From an uncultured Pelagibacteraceae bacterium (lineage in GTDB: Bacteria; Pseudomonadota; Alphaproteobacteria; Pelagibacterales; Pelagibacteraceae), in contig CACNEM010000004.1 of NCBI GenBank assembly GCA_902619495.1, forward strand, positions 1 through 64,000: a DNA stretch of 64,000 nt. The letters run 5' to 3'. Made by a program: the position numbers and the translations under genes. Below, piece by piece: positions 1 through 8,920 of the stretch. Under the pieces are notes generated by a model. That model saw nothing but the letters and a program-made list of their open reading frames with translations, was not told the DNA's origin and made no database searches. The stretch's first letter is position 1; the number at the start of each line of letters is the position of its first letter.

Positions 1-82
1 TTTTTTTATCTATATAAATATCTGGTCTCTTTAAATATCTTGCCCAATTAACGTTATTTGAAATTACGTTAATCTTGATCAT
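1..82 (-). CDS. ybeY: YbeY endoribonuclease, N-terminal fragment (runs off window start)
   Basis: Hand translation from ATG at 82 gives MIKINVISNNVNWARYLKRPDIYIDKK; downstream of phoH as usual for ybeY; overlaps phoH 3' end by 14 bp. Confidence 0.7.
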   Translation of the reverse strand, partial: MIKINVISNNVNWARYLKRPDIYIDKK

Positions 83-1073
83 CAGTGCTTTTCTTTTGAT
101 AAGCTCTAATAATTTTGGATACTAATGGGTGTCTCACCACATCATTGTGATCAAATTCTACAATTTTAATTTCTTTTATGTGTTTTAATAAATTTTTTGA
201 TTTTATTAATCCAGACTGAGATTTATTAATTAAATCAATTTGAGAAGGATCTCCATTAACGACTAATTTTGAATTCTCTCCAATTCTTGTTAAGAACATT
301 TTTATTTGTGTTTCAGTTGCATTCTGTGCTTCATCTAATATTGCAAAACAATTTTTTAAAGTTCTTCCTCTCATGAATGCTAATGGAGCTATTTCTATTT
401 CACCGGACTCAATTTTCTTATCGATTTTATCAGCTCCAAAAAGTTCGTATAAAGCGTCATAGAGGGGTCTTAAATATGGATCAACTTTTTCTTTCATATC
501 ACCTGGTAAAAATCCTAATTTTTCTCCAGCCTCTACTGCTGGTCTTGATAAGATTACTCTTTCAATTTTTTTTTCCATGAGTAATGTTACAGCCACAGAG
601 ACAGCTAAAAAACTTTTACCAGTTCCTGCTGGCCCTAGTGACAATACAATTTCATTTTCTTTCAAAGCTTTAATATAATCAGATTGCTTTTCTGATCTTG
701 CTATCACAGATTTTCTAGGAGTTTTAATTAATTGATTAAAAGACTTTATATTAGATGTTTCAAATTCAATATTTTTTTTCACTGATAGTAGTATATCCTC
801 TTTTTCGATTATTTTTGTTAATAAATACTTGTTAATTAAAAATCTGACAGCTTCACAAAACATGTCAGTACTTGCTTTTTTACCTTTGCAAGTAATTGAA
901 TTGCCTCTAAAAAAAATATTAGTTTTAGTTTCTTTCGCTAAACTTTTCAAGTTTTGGTCAAATTGACCAACAATTGACATTAACATTTCATTATCAGTAA
1001 TTTGAACATTAACTGTTTCATTATCAATTTTTTTTATAATTAAATTTTGATCTAGTTTGCTAATTTCTGACAT
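69..1073 (-). CDS. phoH: PhoH family ATPase
   Basis: Walker A GPAGTGKSFLA, ILDEAQNAT, NGDPSQIDL motifs. Confidence 0.93.
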   Translation of the reverse strand: MSEISKLDQNLIIKKIDNETVNVQITDNEMLMSIVGQFDQNLKSLAKETKTNIFFRGNSITCKGKKASTDMFCEAVRFLINKYLLTKIIEKEDILLSVKKNIEFETSNIKSFNQLIKTPRKSVIARSEKQSDYIKALKENEIVLSLGPAGTGKSFLAVSVAVTLLMEKKIERVILSRPAVEAGEKLGFLPGDMKEKVDPYLRPLYDALYELFGADKIDKKIESGEIEIAPLAFMRGRTLKNCFAILDEAQNATETQIKMFLTRIGENSKLVVNGDPSQIDLINKSQSGLIKSKNLLKHIKEIKIVEFDHNDVVRHPLVSKIIRAYQKKSTDDQD

Positions 1074-2406
1074 TATTATACTGTGGAGTTTCTTTTATTT
1101 TTTTTTTTATCATTCCAACTAAAGTACTTTGATTTCCATTTAATATTTTTACCTCAAAAATTTTACCTTTAAGATCTTCATTACTTTTAACTACTACTGA
1201 ATTTAAATATTCATCTCTTCCAAAATACTTATCGGAATTTTCTATTTTATTCTCAAATAACACCAGAGATTGTTTGTTAAAAAGGTTTTCTCTATAGCAC
1301 ATTTTTATCTTTGCTGCTTTTTCTTGGAATACTTTAAGTCTTTGTTTTGCAACTTCCCTATTTACCTGTTCCATATTTGCTGCTGGTGTACCAGGCCTTG
1401 GACTAAAAACATAAGAATAGATATTTATATATTCCATCTTTTCAATTAATTTTAATGTATCGATGAAATCGTTTTCTGTTTCACCCGGGTAACCAATGAT
1501 AAAATCACTAGAAAACTTAATCTTAGGATTAATTTTTTTTAGCTTTTTTACAGTATCGAGATATTCCTCTTTTGAATGCTTTCTATTCATACTTTTTAAA
1601 ATACTGTTTGAGCCACTTTGTACCGGAAGATGAATCAGAGGCATTAACTTACTACACACTTCGTGAATTTTTATTAAATCTTCTGAAAAGTCTAATGGAT
1701 GAGAGGTTGTGTATCTAATTCTAAGAAGGTTTTCTATTTTTGAAATTTCATGAATCAAATTTGATAACTTTTTTCCCTTGAAATTGTAAGAATTTACATT
1801 TTGACCTAAAAGAGTAATTTCTCTTGCACCGTTAGCAACTAACTCGTTTGCTTCATTTAATATTTCATCCATTGACCTAGAAAATTCTGCACCTCTTGTG
1901 TAAGGGACAACACAAAATTTACAAAATTTATCACAACCCTCCTGAATAGTTAAAAAAGTAGATATCTCGTTATTAGAATTTTTCAAAAGGTTGAGAGTGT
2001 CAAATTTTTCAACAGTATTAAACTCTGTTGAATTAATTCTTTTTGACTCTTTTTCAATTTTACGAATTGTTTCATTCAAATGCTGGTAAGATTGAGGGCC
2101 TAAAACAGCATCAATATATTTTTCTCTATCGATTAATATCTCACCCTCTGCTTGAGCGACACAACCTGTTATTATTACAATCGGTTTTTTTTTATTCTTG
2201 AACTCTTTTTTTACTCTGCCAATATCATGATAAACTTTTTCGGTAGCTTTTTCTCTTATATGACAAGTATTTAAAACATAACAGTCAGCTTCTTCTAATC
2301 TCTGAGTCTTTGTATAATGAATTTTTTTAGCAATATCGTAAATACGATTGCTGTCATATTCATTCATCTGACACCCAAATGTTTTTATGAAAATTTTTTT
2401 TTCCAA
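1060..2406 (-). CDS. miaB: tRNA-2-methylthio-N6-dimethylallyladenosine synthase
   Basis: TFGCQMNEYDS N-terminus, radical-SAM CDKFCKFCVVPYTRG, TRAM-like C-terminus. Confidence 0.95.
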   Translation of the reverse strand: MEKKIFIKTFGCQMNEYDSNRIYDIAKKIHYTKTQRLEEADCYVLNTCHIREKATEKVYHDIGRVKKEFKNKKKPIVIITGCVAQAEGEILIDREKYIDAVLGPQSYQHLNETIRKIEKESKRINSTEFNTVEKFDTLNLLKNSNNEISTFLTIQEGCDKFCKFCVVPYTRGAEFSRSMDEILNEANELVANGAREITLLGQNVNSYNFKGKKLSNLIHEISKIENLLRIRYTTSHPLDFSEDLIKIHEVCSKLMPLIHLPVQSGSNSILKSMNRKHSKEEYLDTVKKLKKINPKIKFSSDFIIGYPGETENDFIDTLKLIEKMEYINIYSYVFSPRPGTPAANMEQVNREVAKQRLKVFQEKAAKIKMCYRENLFNKQSLVLFENKIENSDKYFGRDEYLNSVVVKSNEDLKGKIFEVKILNGNQSTLVGMIKKKIKETPQYNNVRN

Positions 2407-2407
2407 A

Positions 2408-2827
2408 TTATTTTTTGATTTTTGATCCGTATAATTCGAGTTTATGATCTACAAGATTATATCCAAGTTTTTTTGCTATTTTTCTTTGAAGTTCCTCTAT
2501 ATCTTTATCTACAAATTCAACAATTTCTCCACTATTAATGTCGATCAAATGATTGTGATCATCGCTAATTTCATAACGTGCTTTACCTGCTTTAAAATCA
2601 TGTTTTACCAAAATTCCAGCTTCTTCAAAAAGTTTTACAGTTCTATAAACTGTTGCGATGCTAATTTTGTCATCTAGTGAAGTCACCCTTTTATGAAGTT
2701 CATCAACATCCGGGTGATCTTTAGATCCATAAACTTCTTTGGACTCTGAAAGAACTTTGGCAATAACTTTTCTTTGATCAGTTAGCCTTACGCCTTTTTG
2801 CTTACATTTTTCCTCAATAATACTCAT
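2408..2827 (-). CDS. Fur family transcriptional regulator
   Basis: Winged-helix RLTDQRKVI...ISIATVYRTVKLFEEAGI, DHNHLIDINSGEIVEF. Confidence 0.92.
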   Translation of the reverse strand: MSIIEEKCKQKGVRLTDQRKVIAKVLSESKEVYGSKDHPDVDELHKRVTSLDDKISIATVYRTVKLFEEAGILVKHDFKAGKARYEISDDHNHLIDINSGEIVEFVDKDIEELQRKIAKKLGYNLVDHKLELYGSKIKK

Positions 2828-2838
2828 AAATAATTAAT

Positions 2839-3222
2839 TTAACTTAAATAGATAGGCTTAATCAATTTTTTTTCAATTATTTTTTTATCTAATAATTTTT
2901 CAATATTTTCTTGATTAAATACCTTTAAATCTGTGTTTATATACCCATAAATGTTGATTTTTTTCGAAATTTTCAACCCTTTTGCCACTGCTAATGAAAC
3001 TCTTGTACTTGAAAAGCTACCCGGGCCTTGGTTAACGATAATGCTAAAAGTTTTATCTAATTTTACATTATGTTTATTCAAGAAATTTGATACTTCTAAA
3101 ACGAGTCTCTCGTTTTTATTATTTTCGCTTTGAAAATTATGTATAAAAAAATCTTTATTTATTCTTAATCCTAATCTATCATTGTTTCCGATGCAGTCTA
3201 TTATCAAAAAGTTTTTAATCAT
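2839..3222 (-). CDS. tsaB: TsaB-like t6A biosynthesis protein, short form
   Basis: IIVNQGPGSFSSTRVSLAVAKGL motif; C-terminal KPIYLS resembles the TsaB PxYLR tail; 127 aa only. Confidence 0.8.
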   Translation of the reverse strand: MIKNFLIIDCIGNNDRLGLRINKDFFIHNFQSENNKNERLVLEVSNFLNKHNVKLDKTFSIIVNQGPGSFSSTRVSLAVAKGLKISKKINIYGYINTDLKVFNQENIEKLLDKKIIEKKLIKPIYLS

Positions 3223-4246
3223 TTATTTTTTCATTATAACTTTTGAGACTAATCAATCAAAGGTATTAAGCTCTAATAATTTTGATTTTAACGATTTTGG
3301 CTTAATCTCAATAATGTATCATAGATTTGGAGAAAGCAAATATCCATCAACTAATATTCAATTAGATGTCTTTAAAAAACAACTTGAAATTATTGAAAAG
3401 GCCGGCATAAAATTTATTCATCCAAGGGATTTTGAAAATAGCTTATCACAACAAAAAAAAAATAGAAAAATTTTATTTACTGTAGATGATGGTTTGTTAT
3501 CCTTCTATAAAAATGCATGGCCAATTTTAAAAGATAAAAAAATTCCTTTTATTCTATTTATAAATACAAGAGAAGTTGGAGCTTTTAACTATATGAATTG
3601 GGATCAAATTATTGAAATCTATAATTCAGATAATGTAGAAATAGGCAATCACAGTCATTCGCATGAGTATCTTGTAGAAGAGACACCTGAAATTATAAAA
3701 AAAGATATATTAAAATCAATTGAAATTTTTGAAAATAAATTAGGAAAGAATTCAAAATTTTTTTCATATCCTTTTGGAGAATACAGTGATGAATTCAAAC
3801 AGATTATTAAAGATTTAGGATTTAAATATGCCTTTGGTCAACATTCTGGTGTTATAGACGAAACAAAAGATTTATGGGAATTACCAAGATTCCCAATTAA
3901 TGAAAAATATGGTGAACTTAATAGGTTTAAAACTCTTATGAAAACTCTTCCGCTAAAATATAAAAAAATTTTACCTGAGGACAAGTACCTTCTTCAATCA
4001 AAAAACCCACCTAAAGTTAATATTGAATTTGATAAAAATGTTAAAAATTTAAAAAATATTAATTGTTTTTCGAACGAGGGAAATAAATGGAGAAATTCAA
4101 AAATTGTTTTCATTGAAAAAAATATTTTAGAAATAGAAATAGCTGAAAAATTTGTTGGCGAACGAGGTAGAATAAACTGCTCTCTGAAAGAAAAAGAGGG
4201 TTTTTGGAGATGGCTTGGAATTCAGTATGTTATAAGTGAAAAATAG
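3182..4246 (+). CDS. Polysaccharide deacetylase family protein
   Basis: ISIMYHRFGES, LFTVDDGLLSFYKNAWPIL, IGNHSHSHEYL NodB-like motifs; N-terminal signal-like segment. Confidence 0.88.
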   Translation: MFPMQSIIKKFLIIYFFIITFETNQSKVLSSNNFDFNDFGLISIMYHRFGESKYPSTNIQLDVFKKQLEIIEKAGIKFIHPRDFENSLSQQKKNRKILFTVDDGLLSFYKNAWPILKDKKIPFILFINTREVGAFNYMNWDQIIEIYNSDNVEIGNHSHSHEYLVEETPEIIKKDILKSIEIFENKLGKNSKFFSYPFGEYSDEFKQIIKDLGFKYAFGQHSGVIDETKDLWELPRFPINEKYGELNRFKTLMKTLPLKYKKILPEDKYLLQSKNPPKVNIEFDKNVKNLKNINCFSNEGNKWRNSKIVFIEKNILEIEIAEKFVGERGRINCSLKEKEGFWRWLGIQYVISEK

Positions 4247-5755
4247 TTACGAGTTTAACTCTACTTGTTTAACTGAATTTACCAACTTAACTAGTTCAAA
4301 ATCAGACAGTCTATTTTGTGTTATAATTTGATTTAGTATTTTTGTATACTCTGAGCCAGTTTGAGCATAATTCTTTAGAGTCCCTGTTAATGCTAAGCCC
4401 GTAATTCTTTTGTTTTTTTCTCTAAGTTGATTTCTTTTTTCTCTAAATTTTGCGTAACTTTTATGTGTGTTTAGATTATTTTTGTAAGCTTTAACTGAAG
4501 CTCTTAAAATAGGGAATTTTAAAATTTTGTGATTCTTGTCGCTCTCTCTTTTGAGCGGTGCTATACCTTGTCCACTCCATGTCCATTGGCCAAATATAGC
4601 ATTCCCCTCTAAAGCAAATCTAGAAGTTCCCCAACCACTTTCCTTTGCTGCTTGAGCAAGAGCAATTGAAACAGGTATCATATCCATTCTATACATTAAC
4701 TCCTTAAAATCACCCTTTTTTACTTTATACTCCAAAAGTTTTTGCCTTAACCATTGTTTTTCTAAATCTGAAGTAAATTTTTTTTCCTTTAGTACTTTTA
4801 ATTTCTCTCTATCATCAAGTATCTTTTCGTTTTCTGCTACAATTAAAGGTAAAACAATTTTTATAAAAGTTTCTTTTTTTAGCTTAACACTCTGTAGATC
4901 ATCTAAATCTCTTGGAAATTGTGTAAAATAAATTGGTTTGACTAACTTATCTCTTCTCACAGTTCTTAAATCATAGTCCACATCTTTGAAAAGTTGAATT
5001 ACTGTTTCAGTCTTTAGATTTAAATCGGGTAAGATAACTTCAGCTACATTATTTCTTTTTACTTTAATTTCAGGTTTTTTTGCCTCTTTTTTTATTTTTA
5101 GTTCAGGCTTTTTAGTTTCTTTTTTTATTTTCACTTCGGGCTTTTTAGTTTCTTTTTTTACTTTTGTGTCAGTTTTTTTTAATTCAATCTTTTTTACTGA
5201 TGGTTGATAATTTTTGAAACTAGTTACCCCTACAACTATTGCAGATGTAATTCCAACTACCACAAAAAAACTTATTATTACTTTTTTTGCACTTTTTTGA
5301 TCAATTTGTTGGTTGTAAATTGAATTAAACGTATCCGTGAAAAGCGTTCCGAAGAAATTAGCGACTGTTGTTCCAAGCTTCGGTAAAACATTTAGAAAAT
5401 TTAATCCAGCTCTGCCGAGTATGTTCCATAAATTGCTTAATCCGTGATTGAATTTTCTAGAAGTGTCATACTTGTAATTTTCGATTCTTCTAAAGAGTCT
5501 ATTTTTGTCTTTAATTTTTTCTTCTTTATAATCAACTATACTTGATTTAAATTTTGAAATTGGTTTCGAAAAATTTTCTTTGAAAAAATTAGTCTGGAAA
5601 TCTTTTGGAATTATTATTTTATTCTTTTTAAGAATATGTTCTATCTGTCCAGTGGTTAAATTTTTTTTGTTTCTTGTATAGTCTTGGATTTCTTTGACAT
5701 TATAAATATATGCCAATTCCAAAAGTTTATCTCTATAGCTCAATTTTTTTTTCAT
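4247..5755 (-). CDS. Bax-like glucosaminidase-domain protein with TM segment and repeat linker
   Basis: C-terminal ALAQAAKESGWGTSRFALEGNAIFGQWTW (glucosaminidase/Bax); TM VIISFFVVVGITSAIVVGV. Confidence 0.82.
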   Translation of the reverse strand: MKKKLSYRDKLLELAYIYNVKEIQDYTRNKKNLTTGQIEHILKKNKIIIPKDFQTNFFKENFSKPISKFKSSIVDYKEEKIKDKNRLFRRIENYKYDTSRKFNHGLSNLWNILGRAGLNFLNVLPKLGTTVANFFGTLFTDTFNSIYNQQIDQKSAKKVIISFFVVVGITSAIVVGVTSFKNYQPSVKKIELKKTDTKVKKETKKPEVKIKKETKKPELKIKKEAKKPEIKVKRNNVAEVILPDLNLKTETVIQLFKDVDYDLRTVRRDKLVKPIYFTQFPRDLDDLQSVKLKKETFIKIVLPLIVAENEKILDDREKLKVLKEKKFTSDLEKQWLRQKLLEYKVKKGDFKELMYRMDMIPVSIALAQAAKESGWGTSRFALEGNAIFGQWTWSGQGIAPLKRESDKNHKILKFPILRASVKAYKNNLNTHKSYAKFREKRNQLREKNKRITGLALTGTLKNYAQTGSEYTKILNQIITQNRLSDFELVKLVNSVKQVELNS

Positions 5756-5758
5756 AAT

Positions 5759-6307
5759 CTAGATAGCTTCCACTGAGTTTACTTCTTTTACATAATGTTT
5801 TAATAAATTTTGAACACCTTGCTTTAAAGTCATCAATGAACTGGGACATCCAGAGCAGCTTCCCTGAAGTTCAACTTTCACAACACCATTTTCAAAAGAT
5901 TTGAATTTTATATCACCCCCATCTCTTGCAACTGCAGGTCTAATTTTTGTATCTAGCACGTCAACAATTTTTTTAGTAGTTTCATCATCAACATTAGAAG
6001 GACCAGTTGTTTTTTTACTCTCTTTTAAAATAGGTTCATCATTATTTTCAAAATAATGATTTAGATGAGAAATAACCATTGGTTTTAATTCATTCCAAGA
6101 AGTTTCCTCTGTTTTTTTTACCGATAAAAAATTTTTTGATAATAGCACTAATTCTACACCCTTAAAATTTAAGAGTTCTTTAATAAAAGAATTTGTCAAA
6201 CTTTGTGAACTGTCTTTTTGAAACTCTTCAGTACCTATATCTGAAATGGTTTTTTCAGAGATAAACTTTAAAGAATTTGGATTTGGTGTAGGTTCAGTTT
6301 GTATCAT
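5759..6307 (-). CDS. nfuA: NfuA/NifU-like Fe-S scaffold protein
   Basis: N-terminal MIQTEPTPNPNSLKFI and C-terminal GGDIKFKSFENGVVKVELQGSCSGCPSS. Confidence 0.93.
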   Translation of the reverse strand: MIQTEPTPNPNSLKFISEKTISDIGTEEFQKDSSQSLTNSFIKELLNFKGVELVLLSKNFLSVKKTEETSWNELKPMVISHLNHYFENNDEPILKESKKTTGPSNVDDETTKKIVDVLDTKIRPAVARDGGDIKFKSFENGVVKVELQGSCSGCPSSLMTLKQGVQNLLKHYVKEVNSVEAI

Positions 6308-6319
6308 GAGAAATTTATA

Positions 6320-7324
6320 TTATATCAATCCCACTTTTTCACGTATAATTTTTAGGTTTTCCTCAGCAATAATATTAGCTTTTTCCTTGCCTTTTTTCAA
6401 AATTAGCTCAAGATGAGACTTATCATTTAAAAGTTTATTAATTTCTTTTCCGACTGGAGTAATCTCGTCAATAAGAAGATCTGTTAACTTAGATTTTAAG
6501 TGAGAATATTCTTTTCCGGACATTTCATTTAGAACTTTTTCAAGAGAAATTTTTGAAATTTCTGAATAAATATGCATTAGATTTAATGCTTCAGGTTTTT
6601 TTTCTAAATCTTTTAAATTATCAGGAATCTGGTCTGAGGCTGACTTAGCTTTTTTAATTTTTTTAGTTATTTCATCAGCGCTATCCTTTAAATTTATTCT
6701 TGAATAATCGGATTCCTCAGATTTACTCATCTTTTTATTTCCATCTCTCAAACTCATAACTCTAGAAACATTTTTTGGAATTAGTGGTTCTGGTAATGGG
6801 AAAAAGTCTTTACAATCAAAATCACTATTAAATTTTTGTGCAATATCTCTTGATAGTTCCAAATGTTGTTTTTGATCAGCTCCGACAGGAACATGAGTTG
6901 CTTTATAAAGAAGAATATCTGCAGCCATTAAGTTTGGATATATATATAAACCTACACTGGCTTTTTCCTTATCGGATCCAGCCTTATCTTTGAATTGAGT
7001 CATTCTATTTAACCATCCAATTCTAGAAACACAATTCAAAATCCATGCTAGTTCAGCATGTCCTGAAACTGAAGATTGATTAAAAATTATACTTTTATCT
7101 GGATTAAGTCCTGTTGCTAAAAAACTGGCAAGTGTTTCTAAAACATTCTTTTTTAAGTCTTTTGGATTTTGAAATGTAGTGATGGCATGTAAATCAACTA
7201 CACAGTAAATACAATTCATCTCTTCTTGAAGCGAAACAAAATTTTTTAAGGCCCCTAGATAATTACCTAAATGTAGATTTCCGGTTGGTTGAACACCTGA
7301 AAATACTATCTTTTTTTTACTCAT
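6320..7324 (-). CDS. trpS: Tryptophanyl-tRNA synthetase
   Basis: FSGVQPTGNLHLGNYLGA and KMSKS motifs. Confidence 0.97.
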   Translation of the reverse strand: MSKKKIVFSGVQPTGNLHLGNYLGALKNFVSLQEEMNCIYCVVDLHAITTFQNPKDLKKNVLETLASFLATGLNPDKSIIFNQSSVSGHAELAWILNCVSRIGWLNRMTQFKDKAGSDKEKASVGLYIYPNLMAADILLYKATHVPVGADQKQHLELSRDIAQKFNSDFDCKDFFPLPEPLIPKNVSRVMSLRDGNKKMSKSEESDYSRINLKDSADEITKKIKKAKSASDQIPDNLKDLEKKPEALNLMHIYSEISKISLEKVLNEMSGKEYSHLKSKLTDLLIDEITPVGKEINKLLNDKSHLELILKKGKEKANIIAEENLKIIREKVGLI

Positions 7325-8851
7325 TTAATTTGTTTTATAATTTTTTATTTTAAATAATCCTAACAAATAACATAATAATAAATAGACAATTCCTACGAAA
7401 CCTACAATAATTAATAAATAAATTGACTTATATATGTATAAATAATCTAAATAAATTGAATACTTTTCCAAAGCAAATATAAGTACAAATGTCATTGCAG
7501 CAGAAGATATAAAAATTTTTAAAATATTTAAAAATAAAGCATTTTGCAAAAGTAAATAATTATTTTTATTCAAAAAATATAAAAAAATTAAAACTCCTAC
7601 CCATGTTGAAATAGAGGTGGCAATAGGAATGATTAAAAATCCTTTTTCTTCAAAAAAACTCAAACTTATTGCAACATTTAAAAAGACTATAAATGAAGAA
7701 ATATAAAATGGTGTTTTAGTATTATCTCTTGCAAAAAAAAAGTTGGATAAAATTTTTACTAGCGCAAAAGCTACAACTCCGTATCCAAAATACATTAACG
7801 CATTAGAAGTCTTATCTACATCTTTAAGTGTAAATGATCCGTATCCAAAAAGGGCATTAACAATTTCTTCTGATGCAATTATCAAGCCGAGACTCGCAGG
7901 AATTGAAAGTAACAAAGATAATTGTATTGATTTGTTTTGTATATTTGAGACTTTTAAATAATTTCTTAATTTTAAAGCTTTTGAAAGTACCGGTAATGAT
8001 ACTGTGCTTACTGCTATCCCGGCGATCGCTAAATTGATTTGATATACTCTATCCGCGTAATAAAGATATGAAACCGCTCCCTGTTGAAATGAGGCTATTA
8101 TTGTACCAACCAAGATATTAATTTGTGTAACACCAGATGAGAAAATACTTGGTAATAATTTTTTAAAAAAAAATTTCACTTTACTTGTAATTTTGAGAGA
8201 AAAACTTATTTTCGGACTATAAAAATCAAAAGTAAAATAAATCAAAAATATTAATTGTGTAATTCCAGCAAGTGTAACTCCATAAGAAAGATATTTTGCA
8301 AAATTTAAATTATATAAATAAGAAATTAAAATACTGATTATTAGAAAAATATTTAATATAATCGGAGCAGCCGCTGCAGCTGCAAACTTATTGAAAGAAT
8401 TTAAAATTCCTGAAAAAAAAGATGATATACTTACAAATAATAAAAAGGGAAATGTTATTCTCGTAAATTCTACAGCAAGATTAAACTTAATGTTATCAGA
8501 CAGGAAACCTGGTGCTATTAAATAAACTAAATAAGGTGTAAATATTTCAGCAAGAGTTACTATAAAAAGCAATACAAATAAAAGAATGCTTAATACATCA
8601 TCAGCAAATTTTTTTCCCATTTTTTTATTGTTTAACTTTGCAGAGGTGTAACTAGGTATAAATGCTGCATTAAAGGTTCCTTCTGCAAATAACCGTCTAA
8701 ACGTATTAGGCAACCTAAAGGCTACAAAAAAAGCATCTGCAAATACTGAGGTTCCAAGGAAAAAAGCTATTAGAATATCTCGTAAGTAGCCTAAAATTCT
8801 GCTGATTAGCGTGAAAAAACTAAATATTGAAGCTGACGAAAGCAAGTTCAT
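7325..8851 (-). CDS. murJ: Lipid II flippase MurJ
   Basis: SRILGYLRDILIAFFLG..FADAFFVAFRLPNTFRRLFAEGTFNAAFIP. Confidence 0.95.
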   Translation of the reverse strand: MNLLSSASIFSFFTLISRILGYLRDILIAFFLGTSVFADAFFVAFRLPNTFRRLFAEGTFNAAFIPSYTSAKLNNKKMGKKFADDVLSILLFVLLFIVTLAEIFTPYLVYLIAPGFLSDNIKFNLAVEFTRITFPFLLFVSISSFFSGILNSFNKFAAAAAAPIILNIFLIISILISYLYNLNFAKYLSYGVTLAGITQLIFLIYFTFDFYSPKISFSLKITSKVKFFFKKLLPSIFSSGVTQINILVGTIIASFQQGAVSYLYYADRVYQINLAIAGIAVSTVSLPVLSKALKLRNYLKVSNIQNKSIQLSLLLSIPASLGLIIASEEIVNALFGYGSFTLKDVDKTSNALMYFGYGVVAFALVKILSNFFFARDNTKTPFYISSFIVFLNVAISLSFFEEKGFLIIPIATSISTWVGVLIFLYFLNKNNYLLLQNALFLNILKIFISSAAMTFVLIFALEKYSIYLDYLYIYKSIYLLIIVGFVGIVYLLLCYLLGLFKIKNYKTN

Positions 8852-8920
8852 ATATAATCTAAATTAAGCCATAAATTTATAGTGAATTAAATTTCTTTAT
8901 ATTACATACTCATTTATAAA

